A DNA stretch of 64,000 nucleotides from an uncultured Dehalococcoidia bacterium (GTDB lineage: Bacteria > Chloroflexota > Dehalococcoidia > Lucifugimonadales > CAJWUJ01): positions 62,001-126,000 of the forward strand of contig CAJWUJ010000004.1 in assembly GCA_913047625.1 (NCBI GenBank). The letters are read 5' to 3'. Shown here in pieces: positions 1 through 9,428 of the stretch. A program made the position numbers and the translations under genes. How positions within the stretch are numbered: the first letter of the stretch is position 1; each line of letters starts with the position of its first letter. Below the pieces are notes generated by a model. The model was given only the letters and a program-made list of their open reading frames with translations, was not told where the DNA came from and searched no databases.

Positions 1-162
1 TCTGACATACACCGCAGAAGCTGGATCATCACCTACTAGGACGACAGTTAAACCCGGTATTATTCCCCGGTTAGATTTAAGCTCAGCAAGAAGCAATTTA
101 GACTCTTGCCGTACGGCTTGTGCTATTTGTTTCCCATCAATAATATCGGCTAACTTTGACAT
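1..162 (-). CDS. folD: Methylenetetrahydrofolate dehydrogenase/cyclohydrolase FolD (5' part only)
   Basis: Only the first 54 residues are inside the window; the gene runs off the left edge. Translating the minus strand from the ATG at 162 gives a FolD N-terminus: [12 protein letters not shown] at residues 7-18, then [19 protein letters not shown] at 36-54, the conserved segment containing the substrate-binding Tyr (Y52) that precedes the catalytic Lys in this family. FolD interconverts 5,10-methylene-, methenyl- and 10-formyl-tetrahydrofolate in the cytoplasm. It diverges from acpS. A MetF-like gene lies at 31.4-32.3 kb, so C1-folate chemistry appears twice in the window. The catalytic Lys and the NADP domain are beyond the edge, so intactness cannot be judged. 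Confidence 0.9.
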   Translation of the reverse strand, partial: MSKLADIIDGKQIAQAVRQESKLLLAELKSNRGIIPGLTVVLVGDDPASAVYVR

Positions 163-323
163 TCCTAGGTTAATCCTTTGTGAAGTATCCAATCAATGGT
201 AGCATATAGGTATATTAGCGCTCAATATTACTAAACCACTCACAGGTAGAAACAAGATTTTTTCCCATTAAATGTCAATCTTTTACAGTAGTTGATAAAT
301 ATCTATTTCGGATTTAATTTCTC

Positions 324-689
324 ATGAACCTAATTGGCGTAGACATTGTAGAGCTTAAACGAATCGAACAACTAGTGAAGAGATGGGACTCCAAGTTTCT
401 CAATCGCATATACTCGCAAGAAGAACTCTCGTATTGCAGATCCAGGTATGACAGATTAGCCGGGAGACTTGCCGCAAAGGAAGCAACCTTAAAAGCACTG
501 GGATCTAGTTCTGCTGGAATATCCTGGAAAGATATCCACGTGATTAATCGACCCCGAAGTTCGCCTATCATACATTTGTCTGGTAAAGCCAGAGAGCTCT
601 CTACTGCTTTAGGGATTGACCAGTTGACTGTCAGCATCTCACATACTGATGAAACAGCCATCGCGTTTGTAATGGGGACCACAAAATGA
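324..689 (+). CDS. acpS: Holo-[acyl-carrier-protein] synthase
   Basis: Transfers the 4'-phosphopantetheine arm of CoA to a serine of acyl carrier protein. The 121-residue length is normal for AcpS. It shows the two family signatures: GVDIVE (residues 5-10, with metal-binding D7) and RLAAKEATLKALG (48-60, with E53), and ends with SISHTDETAIAFV. The stop overlaps the start of the next gene as ATGA at 686-689, so the two are translationally coupled. Its place at the head of a CoA-synthesis block (coaX and coaBC follow) fits its use of CoA. No strong Shine-Dalgarno precedes the ATG. An open frame on the opposite strand over nearly the same span is a shadow. Confidence 0.95.
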   Translation: MNLIGVDIVELKRIEQLVKRWDSKFLNRIYSQEELSYCRSRYDRLAGRLAAKEATLKALGSSSAGISWKDIHVINRPRSSPIIHLSGKARELSTALGIDQLTVSISHTDETAIAFVMGTTK

Positions 690-2254
690 AAGTCGTTAGT
701 TCAAAGCAAATGAAATGCATCGAACAAGAAGCCGTAAATAGCGGCATTTCGCAGGACGTACTCATGGAAAATGCCGGTCTTAGTATAGCTAAAACGGTAT
801 GTTCTCGATTAAATTCTTCACATAAAAAAAGTGTTTTATCGTTGGTAGGACCGGGTAATAACGGTGGTGACGGATTAGTTGCTTCACGTATTTTGCATAA
901 ATGGCATATTCCTGTAGTTATTTACCTAGCAACCAATTCTACTAATTGCAATGAGAAATATCAGCAGTGCATAGATTCCAACATCCATGTCATCAATGCT
1001 TCGAGTGATTTTGGCCAAAAAATACTACATCAGGAAATACTAAATGCCGGAATCATTTTAGACGCTATATTCGGGGCAGGATCCTCACAAAGAATAGATG
1101 ATGGGCTATCCGCTATTCTTACTAGAATTAATGCCGCAAAGCAAAAATCGCCCAAAGCATTTCAAATTTTATCTATTGATATGCCTTCAGGGATTGATCC
1201 CGACGATGGATCGATTTCTAGTGCGGCACTTTCCGCCGATGTAACTTTGGCCTTAGGAGCGCCAAAGTTAGGCCTATTTCGACTCCCTGGAGCAACAAAC
1301 ATCGGTAAATTAGAAAGACTACAGATAGGTATACCAGAACACCTGTTCGACAATGTGCCGATTCGTTTAATAGACAAGTCAATCGTCCAAAAACATCTTC
1401 CTGCTAGGCCACTCCATTCCAGTAAACACTCTTTCGGGAAAATACTTATAATAGCGGGATCTCCAGAATACATGGGTGCAGCAAGACTAGCTACATTAGC
1501 AGCATACCGCACTGGAAGTGGCTTGGTGACTCTCGCTACTCCAAGATCCGTATACAAGCTATTAGCTCCTACCTTGCCTGAAGCAACATACCAACCACTA
1601 CCAGAATCTAAATCCGGAAGAATCAACAAAGAATCTATTCCTTTGATTCAGTCCATTATTCACCGTTACGATGCAGTCCTTATCGGCTGTGGCCTTGGAT
1701 TTGACAAAAGTACAACTGGCTTTATCAAAGGCCTCATTTGCAATACAAATATGACGCTCCCGCCAACCGTACTGGATGCAGACGGACTTAACTGTATTGC
1801 AACTATCCCAACATGGTGGAAACACGTAAGTAATCCTATGGTTTTAACACCTCACCACCGTGAAATGATGCGACTAACTAGAGAAGATGACAACTTTGAT
1901 CCTTTGGATATTGCATCAAAATACTCACAAGCATGGAACCAAACAGTTGCTCTAAAGGGATCAATTAGCATAATAGCTGGACCCAAGGGATACTGTACAA
2001 TCAATGCCCATCCAAACCCGTGTCTTAGCACCGCTGGCACTGGAGATATCCTTGCAGGAATAATTACTTCATTTCTGGGACAACAACTTGACCCGGAGAT
2101 AGCAGCATTGATCGGTGTTTATATCCATTCAAAAGCCGCAGAGGAGATAAGCAATACACTCGGTGACAGGGGTATGCTGGCCGGGGATTTAATCGACCAA
2201 ATACCTAAAGCAATTACAGCCATAAGAGGTGATATTGGTCAAGACATAGTATAA
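686..2254 (+). CDS. nnr: Bifunctional NAD(P)H-hydrate epimerase / ADP-dependent NAD(P)H-hydrate dehydratase
   Basis: Repairs hydrated NADH and NADPH: the N-terminal YjeF_N half epimerises R-NAD(P)HX and the C-terminal ribokinase-like half dehydrates S-NAD(P)HX with ADP. The 522-residue length is typical of the fused form. The N-terminal half has the GPGNNGGDG loop (residues 55-63) and later DMPSGID. The C-terminal half has AGSPEYMGAARLA, LDADGLN, LTPHHREM and STAGTGDILAG, the anion-hole and nucleotide-binding motif near residues 447-457. It overlaps acpS by 4 bases. A pairing of acpS with nnr is common in bacteria, which supports both calls. Confidence 0.95.
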   Translation: MKVVSSKQMKCIEQEAVNSGISQDVLMENAGLSIAKTVCSRLNSSHKKSVLSLVGPGNNGGDGLVASRILHKWHIPVVIYLATNSTNCNEKYQQCIDSNIHVINASSDFGQKILHQEILNAGIILDAIFGAGSSQRIDDGLSAILTRINAAKQKSPKAFQILSIDMPSGIDPDDGSISSAALSADVTLALGAPKLGLFRLPGATNIGKLERLQIGIPEHLFDNVPIRLIDKSIVQKHLPARPLHSSKHSFGKILIIAGSPEYMGAARLATLAAYRTGSGLVTLATPRSVYKLLAPTLPEATYQPLPESKSGRINKESIPLIQSIIHRYDAVLIGCGLGFDKSTTGFIKGLICNTNMTLPPTVLDADGLNCIATIPTWWKHVSNPMVLTPHHREMMRLTREDDNFDPLDIASKYSQAWNQTVALKGSISIIAGPKGYCTINAHPNPCLSTAGTGDILAGIITSFLGQQLDPEIAALIGVYIHSKAAEEISNTLGDRGMLAGDLIDQIPKAITAIRGDIGQDIV

Positions 2255-2255
2255 T
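2250..2255 (+). promoter_or_regulatory. Possible -10 element for the NYN gene
   Basis: A consensus TATAAT lies across the nnr stop codon, 66 bases before the TTG start of the NYN gene. No convincing -35 hexamer stands 16-18 bases upstream, so this is a weak candidate only. Confidence 0.2.
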
Positions 2256-2321
2256 GTAGGTGTATTCGTGATTTTCAACTGAAGGTAATACTTACTACAT
2301 CCACTAGATCAAGGAGTCAGA

Positions 2322-3098
2322 TTGAGTACTAAACAGGTAGCTATTCTTATCGATTTTGAGAACATAGGTATTGACGCGATGAGCTTCGTAGTCGAACAGT
2401 CCTCAAAACATGGTCGAATCATAATAAATAGGGCTTATGCTGATTGGACTACTACGAGAGGAATTAAAGAAAAACTACAAGAACTGGGTATAGAACCCAT
2501 CCATAATTTTCGCGCGACTAAAACGTCAAAAAATGCTGCAGATATCATGTTGGCAGTAGATGCAGTAGACACTGTTCACAGAAGTCCGGTAGATCTCTTC
2601 GTCATCGTTTCGTCCGACAGTGATTTTATCCCCTTGATTCGTTACTTAAAAGCTCTCGGAAAGGAAATTATCGGTGCTGGCCGAAAAATAATAGTGCCTG
2701 ACAGCTTAGTTCTGGCATGTGATGACTATATTTATCTTGATGACCACTCAGGACCTAATGCCAAGCCCCAAAGTGCACCGTTTTCAAGAACACGATCGGC
2801 TGAAAAGAAACCTAGCTTCCTTCAGGCTGTTAAGAAGGTTCTTCCTTCAGTTTCGCATAGGCTTGATAAAGAATCTCATAAATGGGATCACCAAATAGAT
2901 CAGGCTTGGAGCAGGCGAGCTGTCACTGTTGGTGAATCAATTCCTGGGACTTGGGCAGCCAGCGAAGCTGCTAAAATACTGGCATTCCCCAAGTTAAGCG
3001 CTTCTCAGTATCCAACTCTGCAAAAACTTTTAGAAAGTAGTACTTACCTGTCTTCGAAGTGGAACCGTAAGAACAATCGGATTGAAAAAACGTCCTGA
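2322..3098 (+). CDS. NYN-domain (LabA/DUF88-type) putative ribonuclease
   Basis: The first ~125 residues form a NYN domain, a PIN-like nuclease fold. AILIDFENIG places D11, ADIMLAVDAVD places D74 and D80, and VSSDSDFIPLIRYL places D99 and D101; these acidic residues match the metal-binding site of the family. The last ~130 residues (a basic linker, then a helical segment ending near KWNRKNNRIEK) match nothing I recognise, and a nucleic-acid-binding role is only a guess. Start is TTG at 2322, supported by AAGGAG at 2311-2316. It sits between nnr and coaX on the same strand, so it is probably co-transcribed with the cofactor genes. The RNA target is unknown. Confidence 0.8.
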   Translation: MSTKQVAILIDFENIGIDAMSFVVEQSSKHGRIIINRAYADWTTTRGIKEKLQELGIEPIHNFRATKTSKNAADIMLAVDAVDTVHRSPVDLFVIVSSDSDFIPLIRYLKALGKEIIGAGRKIIVPDSLVLACDDYIYLDDHSGPNAKPQSAPFSRTRSAEKKPSFLQAVKKVLPSVSHRLDKESHKWDHQIDQAWSRRAVTVGESIPGTWAASEAAKILAFPKLSASQYPTLQKLLESSTYLSSKWNRKNNRIEKTS

Positions 3099-3131
3099 TG
3101 ATCTATTTAAAGTTCTGGAAGAGTAATTCTA

Positions 3132-3935
3132 ATGCTAGTAGCTATAGACATAGGTAACTCCAATATCAGCATTGGTATCTTTCAAGATACTACTCTCACT
3201 CATTCTTGGAGACTAACAACTGACCTGCGTAAGGAAACTGACGAGTACACTGCTTTATTCCAGCAAATCATTAGAGCCAAAATACTTCTACCAAAAGAAT
3301 CAGTGACGCCTCCAGATGAGAAGCCTAACATTGTAATGTGTAGCGTTGTTCCTCCATTAACAAACATAATCTCCCAAGCAATGTTTAATCTCTTCTACGT
3401 TCACCCCCTCCTTATTGGCAAAGATATTCACCCAAACCTGCAAATTCATTACGACGCACCAACAGACGTAGGGAGTGATAGAATTGTTAACGCCGTAGCA
3501 TCCAACTCAATGTACCGAGATCAAGAAGAATGCTCTGTAATTGTTGACATGGGTACAGCTACCGTGTTTGATGCAATTGATCGCCATGGTTCGTATGTAG
3601 GAGGGGCAATCGCTCCAGGCTTGATACTAGGAAGTAATGCTTTGTTTACCCAAGCTTCCCAACTAAAACGTGTAGAGCTGATCTCTCCTCCTGAATCAAT
3701 TGGACAAAACACCACCAGATCTATTCAATCGGGTCTTATTTTGGGACATATTAGTTTAATTGAAGGAATGGTTAACAAATTCAGGAATGAGTTGGGAGGA
3801 AAAAGCAAAATTATTGGGACAGGGGGATTATTGAATCTCATCCTACCCGCTACTTCCATCTTTGATATTGTTGCACCTAATTTGGCAATGGACGGGCTTC
3901 GAATAGCCTACAAAGAACATGCAGATCGCCCTTAG
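3132..3935 (+). CDS. coaX: Type III pantothenate kinase
   Basis: Phosphorylates pantothenate, the first committed step of CoA synthesis, using the acetate-kinase/sugar-kinase/Hsp70 fold. The 267-residue protein shows LVAIDIGNSNISIGIF at the N-terminus (phosphate-binding loop), GSDRIVNAVA, VDMGTATVFDAID (phosphate 2 motif), GGAIAPGLILGSNALF and IIGTGG near the C-terminus (adenosine motif). The usual GADR is GSDR here, a mild change. It is followed 40 bases later by coaBC, the second and third steps of the same pathway. Type III kinases are insensitive to CoA feedback. Confidence 0.93.
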   Translation: MLVAIDIGNSNISIGIFQDTTLTHSWRLTTDLRKETDEYTALFQQIIRAKILLPKESVTPPDEKPNIVMCSVVPPLTNIISQAMFNLFYVHPLLIGKDIHPNLQIHYDAPTDVGSDRIVNAVASNSMYRDQEECSVIVDMGTATVFDAIDRHGSYVGGAIAPGLILGSNALFTQASQLKRVELISPPESIGQNTTRSIQSGLILGHISLIEGMVNKFRNELGGKSKIIGTGGLLNLILPATSIFDIVAPNLAMDGLRIAYKEHADRP

Positions 3936-3975
3936 TGCATCAATGAACCGAATTCCTACCTTATAGTGATTCCAA

Positions 3976-5172
3976 GTGATGAATAATAGTTTAAAAGGGA
4001 AAAAAATAGTTTTAGCAGTAACAGGAAGTATAGCTGCGTACAAGGCAGTTGATATAGCAAGTAAGTTAACTCAGGCTGATGTTTCCCTGCATATTCTGCT
4101 CACAAAGGAAGCTGCGGAATTTGTAACACCATTGAGCTTTCAAAACATTTCACGCCAAAAAATATCAACTGATCTTTTCAGTAGTGAGGATAATGCTTAT
4201 TTACAGCATCTTGAAAGCACATATGATGCTGATGCATTCCTTATCGCCCCAGCTACAGCCAATACTATAGCAAAACTAGCAATCGGCATTGCTGATGATC
4301 TGGTCAGTACAGCTTTTCTAGCAGCTACGTGCCCGGTAATAATCGCCCCTGCTATGGATCTAAATATGTATGACAACCCCTCAACCCAGAGCAACGTTAA
4401 AACCCTACAAAAAAGAGGAGTGATATTTGCAGGTCCAGAACAAGGTCGATTAGCTTCTGGAAAAGTAGGCAGAGGCCGATTAATGGAACCAAACAACATC
4501 ATAGATTTACTGAAAACCACGCTCGGAGCTTATGGCGATTTTGCTGGTAAGAGGATCGTTATCACCGCTGGACCAACTGTTGAACACATCGACCCTGTCC
4601 GAATAATCACGAATCCCTCCTCAGGGAAAATGGGATTTGCACTTGCGACAGCATCTCGGGATCGAGGAGCAAAGGTCACATTAATAAGTGGCCCAACTTA
4701 CCTGGAAACGCCATTTGGAGTCACAAAAATCGATGTAAAGTCAGCAAAGCAAATGTATACTGCCGTCTTAAAGTCAGTGGCAAATGCAGATATATTAATC
4801 ATGGCTGCAGCTGTATCAGATTTTAGACCTACTAATCCCCACACTGCTAAGGAAAAAAAGTCAATTGCAAAATTGACTCTTCCGCTAGAGACCACAGAGG
4901 ACATCCTTGCCAGTGTACCTGATAACTTACTGAAAATTGGGTTTGCCGCAGAGACAGAGGATGTTGAACGAAACGCCACATCTAAACTGTCGGCAAAAAA
5001 CCTCGACTTAATTATTGCTAATGATATTTCTCAGCCAGGGACCGGCTTTGCCTCTGATTTCAACCAAGTCTCTATCATCGACAGAAAAGGGATTATTACT
5101 CCACTCCCACTGCTCCCGAAATCAGATGTTGCTTGGCAGATTCTTGACGTTATCCTAGATCTGAATCCATAA
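3976..5172 (+). CDS. coaBC: Bifunctional phosphopantothenoylcysteine decarboxylase / phosphopantothenate-cysteine ligase
   Basis: Joins cysteine to 4'-phosphopantothenate (C-terminal CoaB half) and decarboxylates the product to 4'-phosphopantetheine (N-terminal flavoprotein CoaC half). CoaC features are [27 protein letters not shown] and [11 protein letters not shown]. CoaB features are [36 protein letters not shown] (a KxKK-like motif) and ANDIS. Two CoaC motifs differ from the textbook enzyme: PxMNxxMW reads PAMDLNMY, and the active-site Cys motif reads [11 protein letters not shown], with Ser for Cys. Start is either GTG 3976 or ATG 3979, with no clear Shine-Dalgarno. Length 398 is normal. 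It closes the cofactor cluster. Confidence 0.93.
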   Translation: MMNNSLKGKKIVLAVTGSIAAYKAVDIASKLTQADVSLHILLTKEAAEFVTPLSFQNISRQKISTDLFSSEDNAYLQHLESTYDADAFLIAPATANTIAKLAIGIADDLVSTAFLAATCPVIIAPAMDLNMYDNPSTQSNVKTLQKRGVIFAGPEQGRLASGKVGRGRLMEPNNIIDLLKTTLGAYGDFAGKRIVITAGPTVEHIDPVRIITNPSSGKMGFALATASRDRGAKVTLISGPTYLETPFGVTKIDVKSAKQMYTAVLKSVANADILIMAAAVSDFRPTNPHTAKEKKSIAKLTLPLETTEDILASVPDNLLKIGFAAETEDVERNATSKLSAKNLDLIIANDISQPGTGFASDFNQVSIIDRKGIITPLPLLPKSDVAWQILDVILDLNP

Positions 5173-5295
5173 GGCATCTATTTTCTTTTCAGCGAATAAG
5201 TCGATAGCGTCATGCCCAAGAAGAAGGTAAACTTAACAAAAACCAACATGTTTCAGCGTAGCGGGATTTCAAATATTAGCGAAACCTAATGTTTT

Positions 5296-6528
5296 CTACT
5301 GTTTTGCTTTTCTGTTTATAAACACTACTGCATTGAGACCTGCCAAAAGATAGGTTACGGCCTCAATAATAAATACGATACGAGTCCCAATCGAGTTTGC
5401 AATTAATCCACCGATAAATGGACCAAATCCGAATGCCAGTGAATTCGCGCTTTGCGCCGTACCAAATGATATTCCATACTGTTCTTTAGGGACACTTTTA
5501 GCGACTAAACCCAAAGCTAAACCGGCGAGCCCTCCACCAAACAGTCCAATAAATCCCAGTAATATGACTATCTGAAGCACTGATCCTGCAAACGCCAAGG
5601 GAGCACTAAAAATACTTGCCCCTATGCAACATATAACTAATACGTTAGTTATTCCAATTTTATCACTATAGACAGAACAGACATACGCAGAAACAGTGCT
5701 TGTGAGTCCCAAACACATAAAGCATAGTCCTGTTAGTGAGGAAATATTGCCAGTAATCCCTATCTCTTGCAATAAAACCGGCAACACTGGATGCATAATA
5801 GTGATACTGATCTGTACTAGTAGTATTACGGCTAGGATGGGGAATAAATTATACAACTTAATAGTATTGAATATTCCTCTAAAAATATTCCCCGGAGTAG
5901 CACGACTTGTTTTCGGAGGTGGGGTATATACCTCCTTAACAAACAGAAGAACTCCTAGTGCAGAAACAGCCAACACGCATCCAGCCAAGTAGAATGGTGG
6001 CCTGAAACCTAGTAGTTCTGAAGCATATCCACCAGCTATGGGACCTAGGATTTGACCTGTGTAAATAGCTGTTAACAAAAAGCCTGTCGTATATCCCACT
6101 TTAGTGGAAGGCGCCATGGAAACTGCTAGTGCTACCAAGGGAGAGAAAACTCCTGTAAGCAAACCGCTTAAGGTCCTTAATACTAACAATTGATATATAT
6201 TCTGAACTAAACCAGTACCTATCAAAACCAGCGACGATCCTGTCATAGCCCTCAAAACATTAATCTTACGCCCATAACGGTCTCCTATAAATCCCCAAAG
6301 AGGGCTAACACAAAACATAGATAATGCCATAAAAGCCCCGCATATACCGGTCCAGAGCGCAGACTGTCGAGGATCAACTATACCAAGTTCGTTCTGTATA
6401 AAAAGTGGCAAAAAAGGAATAACGAAGGTAAAACTCGAAATACTAGATACTTGAGCAAGCCACAGAATATAGACGTTGCGCTTCCAATTATGACGTGTTG
6501 GAAGATTGGTATCAGTTGTATTTGACAT
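5296..6528 (-). CDS. Major facilitator superfamily (DHA1-type) exporter
   Basis: A 12-helix MFS protein of about 410 residues. Motif A is visible as GDRYGRKINVLRAM after helix 2, and the antiporter motif C as GQILGPIAGG in helix 5, which points to the DHA1 drug/H+ antiporter group (MdtG/TetA-like). Substrate is unknown. I place the start at the ATG at 6528 because the protein then begins with a short polar tail before helix 1; an in-frame TTG at 6591 and ATG at 6570 would add a hydrophobic, cysteine-containing stretch that looks like non-coding sequence. It is convergent with coaBC and divergent from valS. Confidence 0.8.
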   Translation of the reverse strand: MSNTTDTNLPTRHNWKRNVYILWLAQVSSISSFTFVIPFLPLFIQNELGIVDPRQSALWTGICGAFMALSMFCVSPLWGFIGDRYGRKINVLRAMTGSSLVLIGTGLVQNIYQLLVLRTLSGLLTGVFSPLVALAVSMAPSTKVGYTTGFLLTAIYTGQILGPIAGGYASELLGFRPPFYLAGCVLAVSALGVLLFVKEVYTPPPKTSRATPGNIFRGIFNTIKLYNLFPILAVILLVQISITIMHPVLPVLLQEIGITGNISSLTGLCFMCLGLTSTVSAYVCSVYSDKIGITNVLVICCIGASIFSAPLAFAGSVLQIVILLGFIGLFGGGLAGLALGLVAKSVPKEQYGISFGTAQSANSLAFGFGPFIGGLIANSIGTRIVFIIEAVTYLLAGLNAVVFINRKAKQ

Positions 6529-6626
6529 CACAGCTATAGAGAAACAACCACAAGCCCTCAAGAAAAACATCCGAGCTTGTATTAAGAGCAATCATACAAC
6601 AATTTTAGTTATTTAGATAAGGATCG

Positions 6627-6656
6627 TTGACGCTCTCGGAAGGCAATGGATAGAAT
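6627..6656 (+). promoter_or_regulatory. Sigma70-type promoter of valS
   Basis: TTGACG at 6627-6632 and TAGAAT at 6651-6656 are separated by 18 bases and lie in the divergent gap between the MFS gene and valS. A start of transcription near 6663 would give a leader of about 30 bases, too short for a T-box. Confidence 0.5.
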
Positions 6657-6691
6657 GGTGTTATACATTTCGAAGGGATCCCTCACCTAAT

Positions 6692-9376
6692 ATGACCAAA
6701 CCACTAGCAGAAGGACAAATACCCAAAAACTATGACCCTTCAATTGTAGAAAATAAACTCTATGACTTCTGGGAAAACAATAACCTGTTCATTCCTGATA
6801 ACGAATCTGACAAAGTTCCTTTCGTTATCATCATGCCACCCCCAAATGTAACAGGACAACTTCACCTAGGCCATGCACTACAAGCCACAGTCGAAGACGC
6901 ACTCATTCGCCATCGAAGAATGAAAGGATATGAAGCTCTTTGGCTTCCAGGAACAGACCACGCAGGTATAGCCACGCAAATGATCGTTGAAAATAATCTA
7001 CGGTCCCAAGGAATATCCCGCCAAGAATTAGGTAGAGAAGAATTTGTTGAGCAAGTTTGGAAACATGTCAAAAACACAGGATCCCAAATAGCCAGTCAAC
7101 ACAAACGTTTGGGAATTTCGTGTGACTGGTCAAGAGAAAGATTCACGCTTGATCCGTCACCCAGCCGCGCAGTAGCAACCACCTTTGTAAACCTGTACAA
7201 CAAGGGCCTAGTCTATCGAGGAAACAGAGTAATCAACTGGTGCCCTAGATGCAGTACGGCTCTATCAGATCTTGAAGTAGAGTACCAGCAACAAGATGGG
7301 CATTTGTATTACATAAAGTATCCTATTGCAGGAACTTCTGATTTTATAACAGTCGCCACTACTAGGCCTGAAACCATGCTAGGCGATGTAGCTGTTGCCA
7401 TCCACCCTACTGATACCAGGTATGCTGATCTCCACGGATGTTCCGCGATATTGCCAATTGCAGAAAGGAACATTCCAATAATCACGGATACCTCTATTGA
7501 CCCGGAATTTGGCACTGGTGCACTTAAGGTTACTCCAGCTCATGATCCCGTAGATTTCGAAATAGGCCTTCGCCATAATTTGCAATCAATCACGACTATT
7601 GACCAAAGCGGGAACTTGAGTGACGATTGCTTCGAATTTTCTGGAATGGAAAGGTTTTTGGCACGAGATGCAATAGTGCAAAAACTACAAGAACTTGGGT
7701 TAGTTTCACAAATTGATAACCACCAACATGCGGTTGGCCATTGCCAAAGATGTAAGACAGTTGTTGAACCGTTAAGTAGTACACAGTGGTTTGTAAAAGT
7801 AGGAGAACATGACGATCCTAACTCGATAGCCGGAAAGGCATATCGAGCCGTATCAGACGGTGATATACGCATTATCCCAGAACGATTCACACGAGTGTAT
7901 TTGAACTGGCTTGAAAATATTAGAGATTGGTGTGTCAGTAGACAATTGTGGTGGGGTCATCGAATACCTGTCTGGTATTGCGCAAAATGTTCCAGAGAAA
8001 ATGTCGCAACGACTAAACCTAAGGTTTGTGCTTACTGCAGTAACAGTGACCTAATCCAAGATCCTGATGTCTTGGATACTTGGTTCAGCTCAGGTTTGTG
8101 GCCTCATTCGACACTAGGATGGCCTGAAAACAGTGCTGACTTTAAGTACTTTTACCCTACCAGTGTCATGGCCACAGGCTACGATATCTTGTTTTTCTGG
8201 GTAGCTAGAATGATCATGTTAGGAATAGAAAATACTGGAAAAATTCCATTCCACACCGTAACCCTAACTGGACTAATTCGAGACTCAAAAGGCGTTAAGA
8301 TGAGCAAGACTAAGGGAAACGTCATTGATCCGATCGAAAGTATAGAGAAGTACGGTTCAGACGCTCTCCGGTTTGCCCTTTCTATGGGGAATGGACCAGG
8401 CAATGACCTAAGAATGTCTGATACACGCCTCGAAGCTGGTAGGAATTTTGCAAATAAGATATGGAATGCAACTCGATTTGTAACGGTACTACTAAACGAG
8501 AACCCTTTGGTAAAGAATTGGGAATCCAACATCACACTGAATAATGTTACAGACCAATGGATAGTAAGTAGACTTCATAATTTAATAGCCACAGTGGATA
8601 AACTCTGGGATGACCTTCAAATATCAGAGATTCACAGGGAGGTACATGATTTTATTTGGCTTGAATTTTGCGACTGGTATATAGAGTTAGCAAAGGTCAG
8701 GATTAGAAATAAAGATGAAGAGGTTATTAAAGTTTTAGCTTATGTACTTGAATCCTCATTACGTCTACTGCACCCAATGATGCCTTTCATAACTGAAGAG
8801 GCATGGCAGCTACTTACGGGCAGCTTACCCGTGGATAATGACAGAGAAATCTCAATTATGATTTCTAGTTATCCTGAATACATACAATCCTTCACTAATA
8901 AAACTGCTGAGCTAGAGTTATCAACAGCCATCGACGTCATTACCAATATCCGCAATCTCAGGGCTCAACTTAAAATACCAGCAGGAGAAAAACTTGATAC
9001 GGCAATTAGCGGTATCGGCAGTCAAGAACTAACTGCTGCTCACGGTGATTCAATAGGACATCTAGCAAATATCAACCTCTTGCCATCCAAAACACAATCA
9101 TCCAAATCAAATTCCGTACAGTTTATTGCGGGAAATTTAAAACTTGCAGTCAATGTAGGTCATTCAATCGATCTTGCTGCTGAAAGAAAGAATTTAGATA
9201 ATCAAGCTAATGACTTACGTAGTATACTAAGTAAAACTTCAAGCAAGCTATCTGATAGCACGTTTCTCACGAAAGCTCCCCAGGAAATTATAGAGAGGGA
9301 ACAAAATAAACTTCGTGATTTATCTGAAAAAGTAAGGCATTTGGAAGACATACTCGACCAACTTACAGATTCTTAG
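6692..9376 (+). CDS. valS: Valyl-tRNA synthetase
   Basis: Charges tRNA-Val. The 894-residue class I enzyme has PPPNVTGQLHLGHAL with the HIGH-type motif HLGH at residues 58-61, the CP1 editing domain with TTRPETMLGDVAVAIHP, a zinc-ribbon-like CAKCSRENV...CAYC segment, the KMSKS loop as KMSKTKGN near residue 537, the anticodon-binding domain (FIWLEFCDWYIELAK), and the ValRS-specific C-terminal coiled coil over about the last 70 residues. ATG at 6692 is preceded by GAAGGG. The next gene starts 53 bases downstream and may be read through from the valS promoter. Confidence 0.97.
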   Translation: MTKPLAEGQIPKNYDPSIVENKLYDFWENNNLFIPDNESDKVPFVIIMPPPNVTGQLHLGHALQATVEDALIRHRRMKGYEALWLPGTDHAGIATQMIVENNLRSQGISRQELGREEFVEQVWKHVKNTGSQIASQHKRLGISCDWSRERFTLDPSPSRAVATTFVNLYNKGLVYRGNRVINWCPRCSTALSDLEVEYQQQDGHLYYIKYPIAGTSDFITVATTRPETMLGDVAVAIHPTDTRYADLHGCSAILPIAERNIPIITDTSIDPEFGTGALKVTPAHDPVDFEIGLRHNLQSITTIDQSGNLSDDCFEFSGMERFLARDAIVQKLQELGLVSQIDNHQHAVGHCQRCKTVVEPLSSTQWFVKVGEHDDPNSIAGKAYRAVSDGDIRIIPERFTRVYLNWLENIRDWCVSRQLWWGHRIPVWYCAKCSRENVATTKPKVCAYCSNSDLIQDPDVLDTWFSSGLWPHSTLGWPENSADFKYFYPTSVMATGYDILFFWVARMIMLGIENTGKIPFHTVTLTGLIRDSKGVKMSKTKGNVIDPIESIEKYGSDALRFALSMGNGPGNDLRMSDTRLEAGRNFANKIWNATRFVTVLLNENPLVKNWESNITLNNVTDQWIVSRLHNLIATVDKLWDDLQISEIHREVHDFIWLEFCDWYIELAKVRIRNKDEEVIKVLAYVLESSLRLLHPMMPFITEEAWQLLTGSLPVDNDREISIMISSYPEYIQSFTNKTAELELSTAIDVITNIRNLRAQLKIPAGEKLDTAISGIGSQELTAAHGDSIGHLANINLLPSKTQSSKSNSVQFIAGNLKLAVNVGHSIDLAAERKNLDNQANDLRSILSKTSSKLSDSTFLTKAPQEIIEREQNKLRDLSEKVRHLEDILDQLTDS

Positions 9377-9428
9377 GTATATATTGAAATCAATACCACT
9401 TAAATACATGTTTGGAGGCTAACGAATT

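Noticed and set aside
314-682. 122-codon open frame on the minus strand over acpS
   Set aside because: It mirrors acpS, whose product has unmistakable AcpS motifs; the minus frame has no ribosome site or family match.
1162-1629. 155-codon minus frame inside nnr
   Set aside because: Shadow of the nnr coding strand; no motif and no Shine-Dalgarno.
6592-6691. Possible T-box riboswitch upstream of valS
   Set aside because: Only about 30 bases lie between the predicted transcription start and the ATG; no specifier or antiterminator stem fits.
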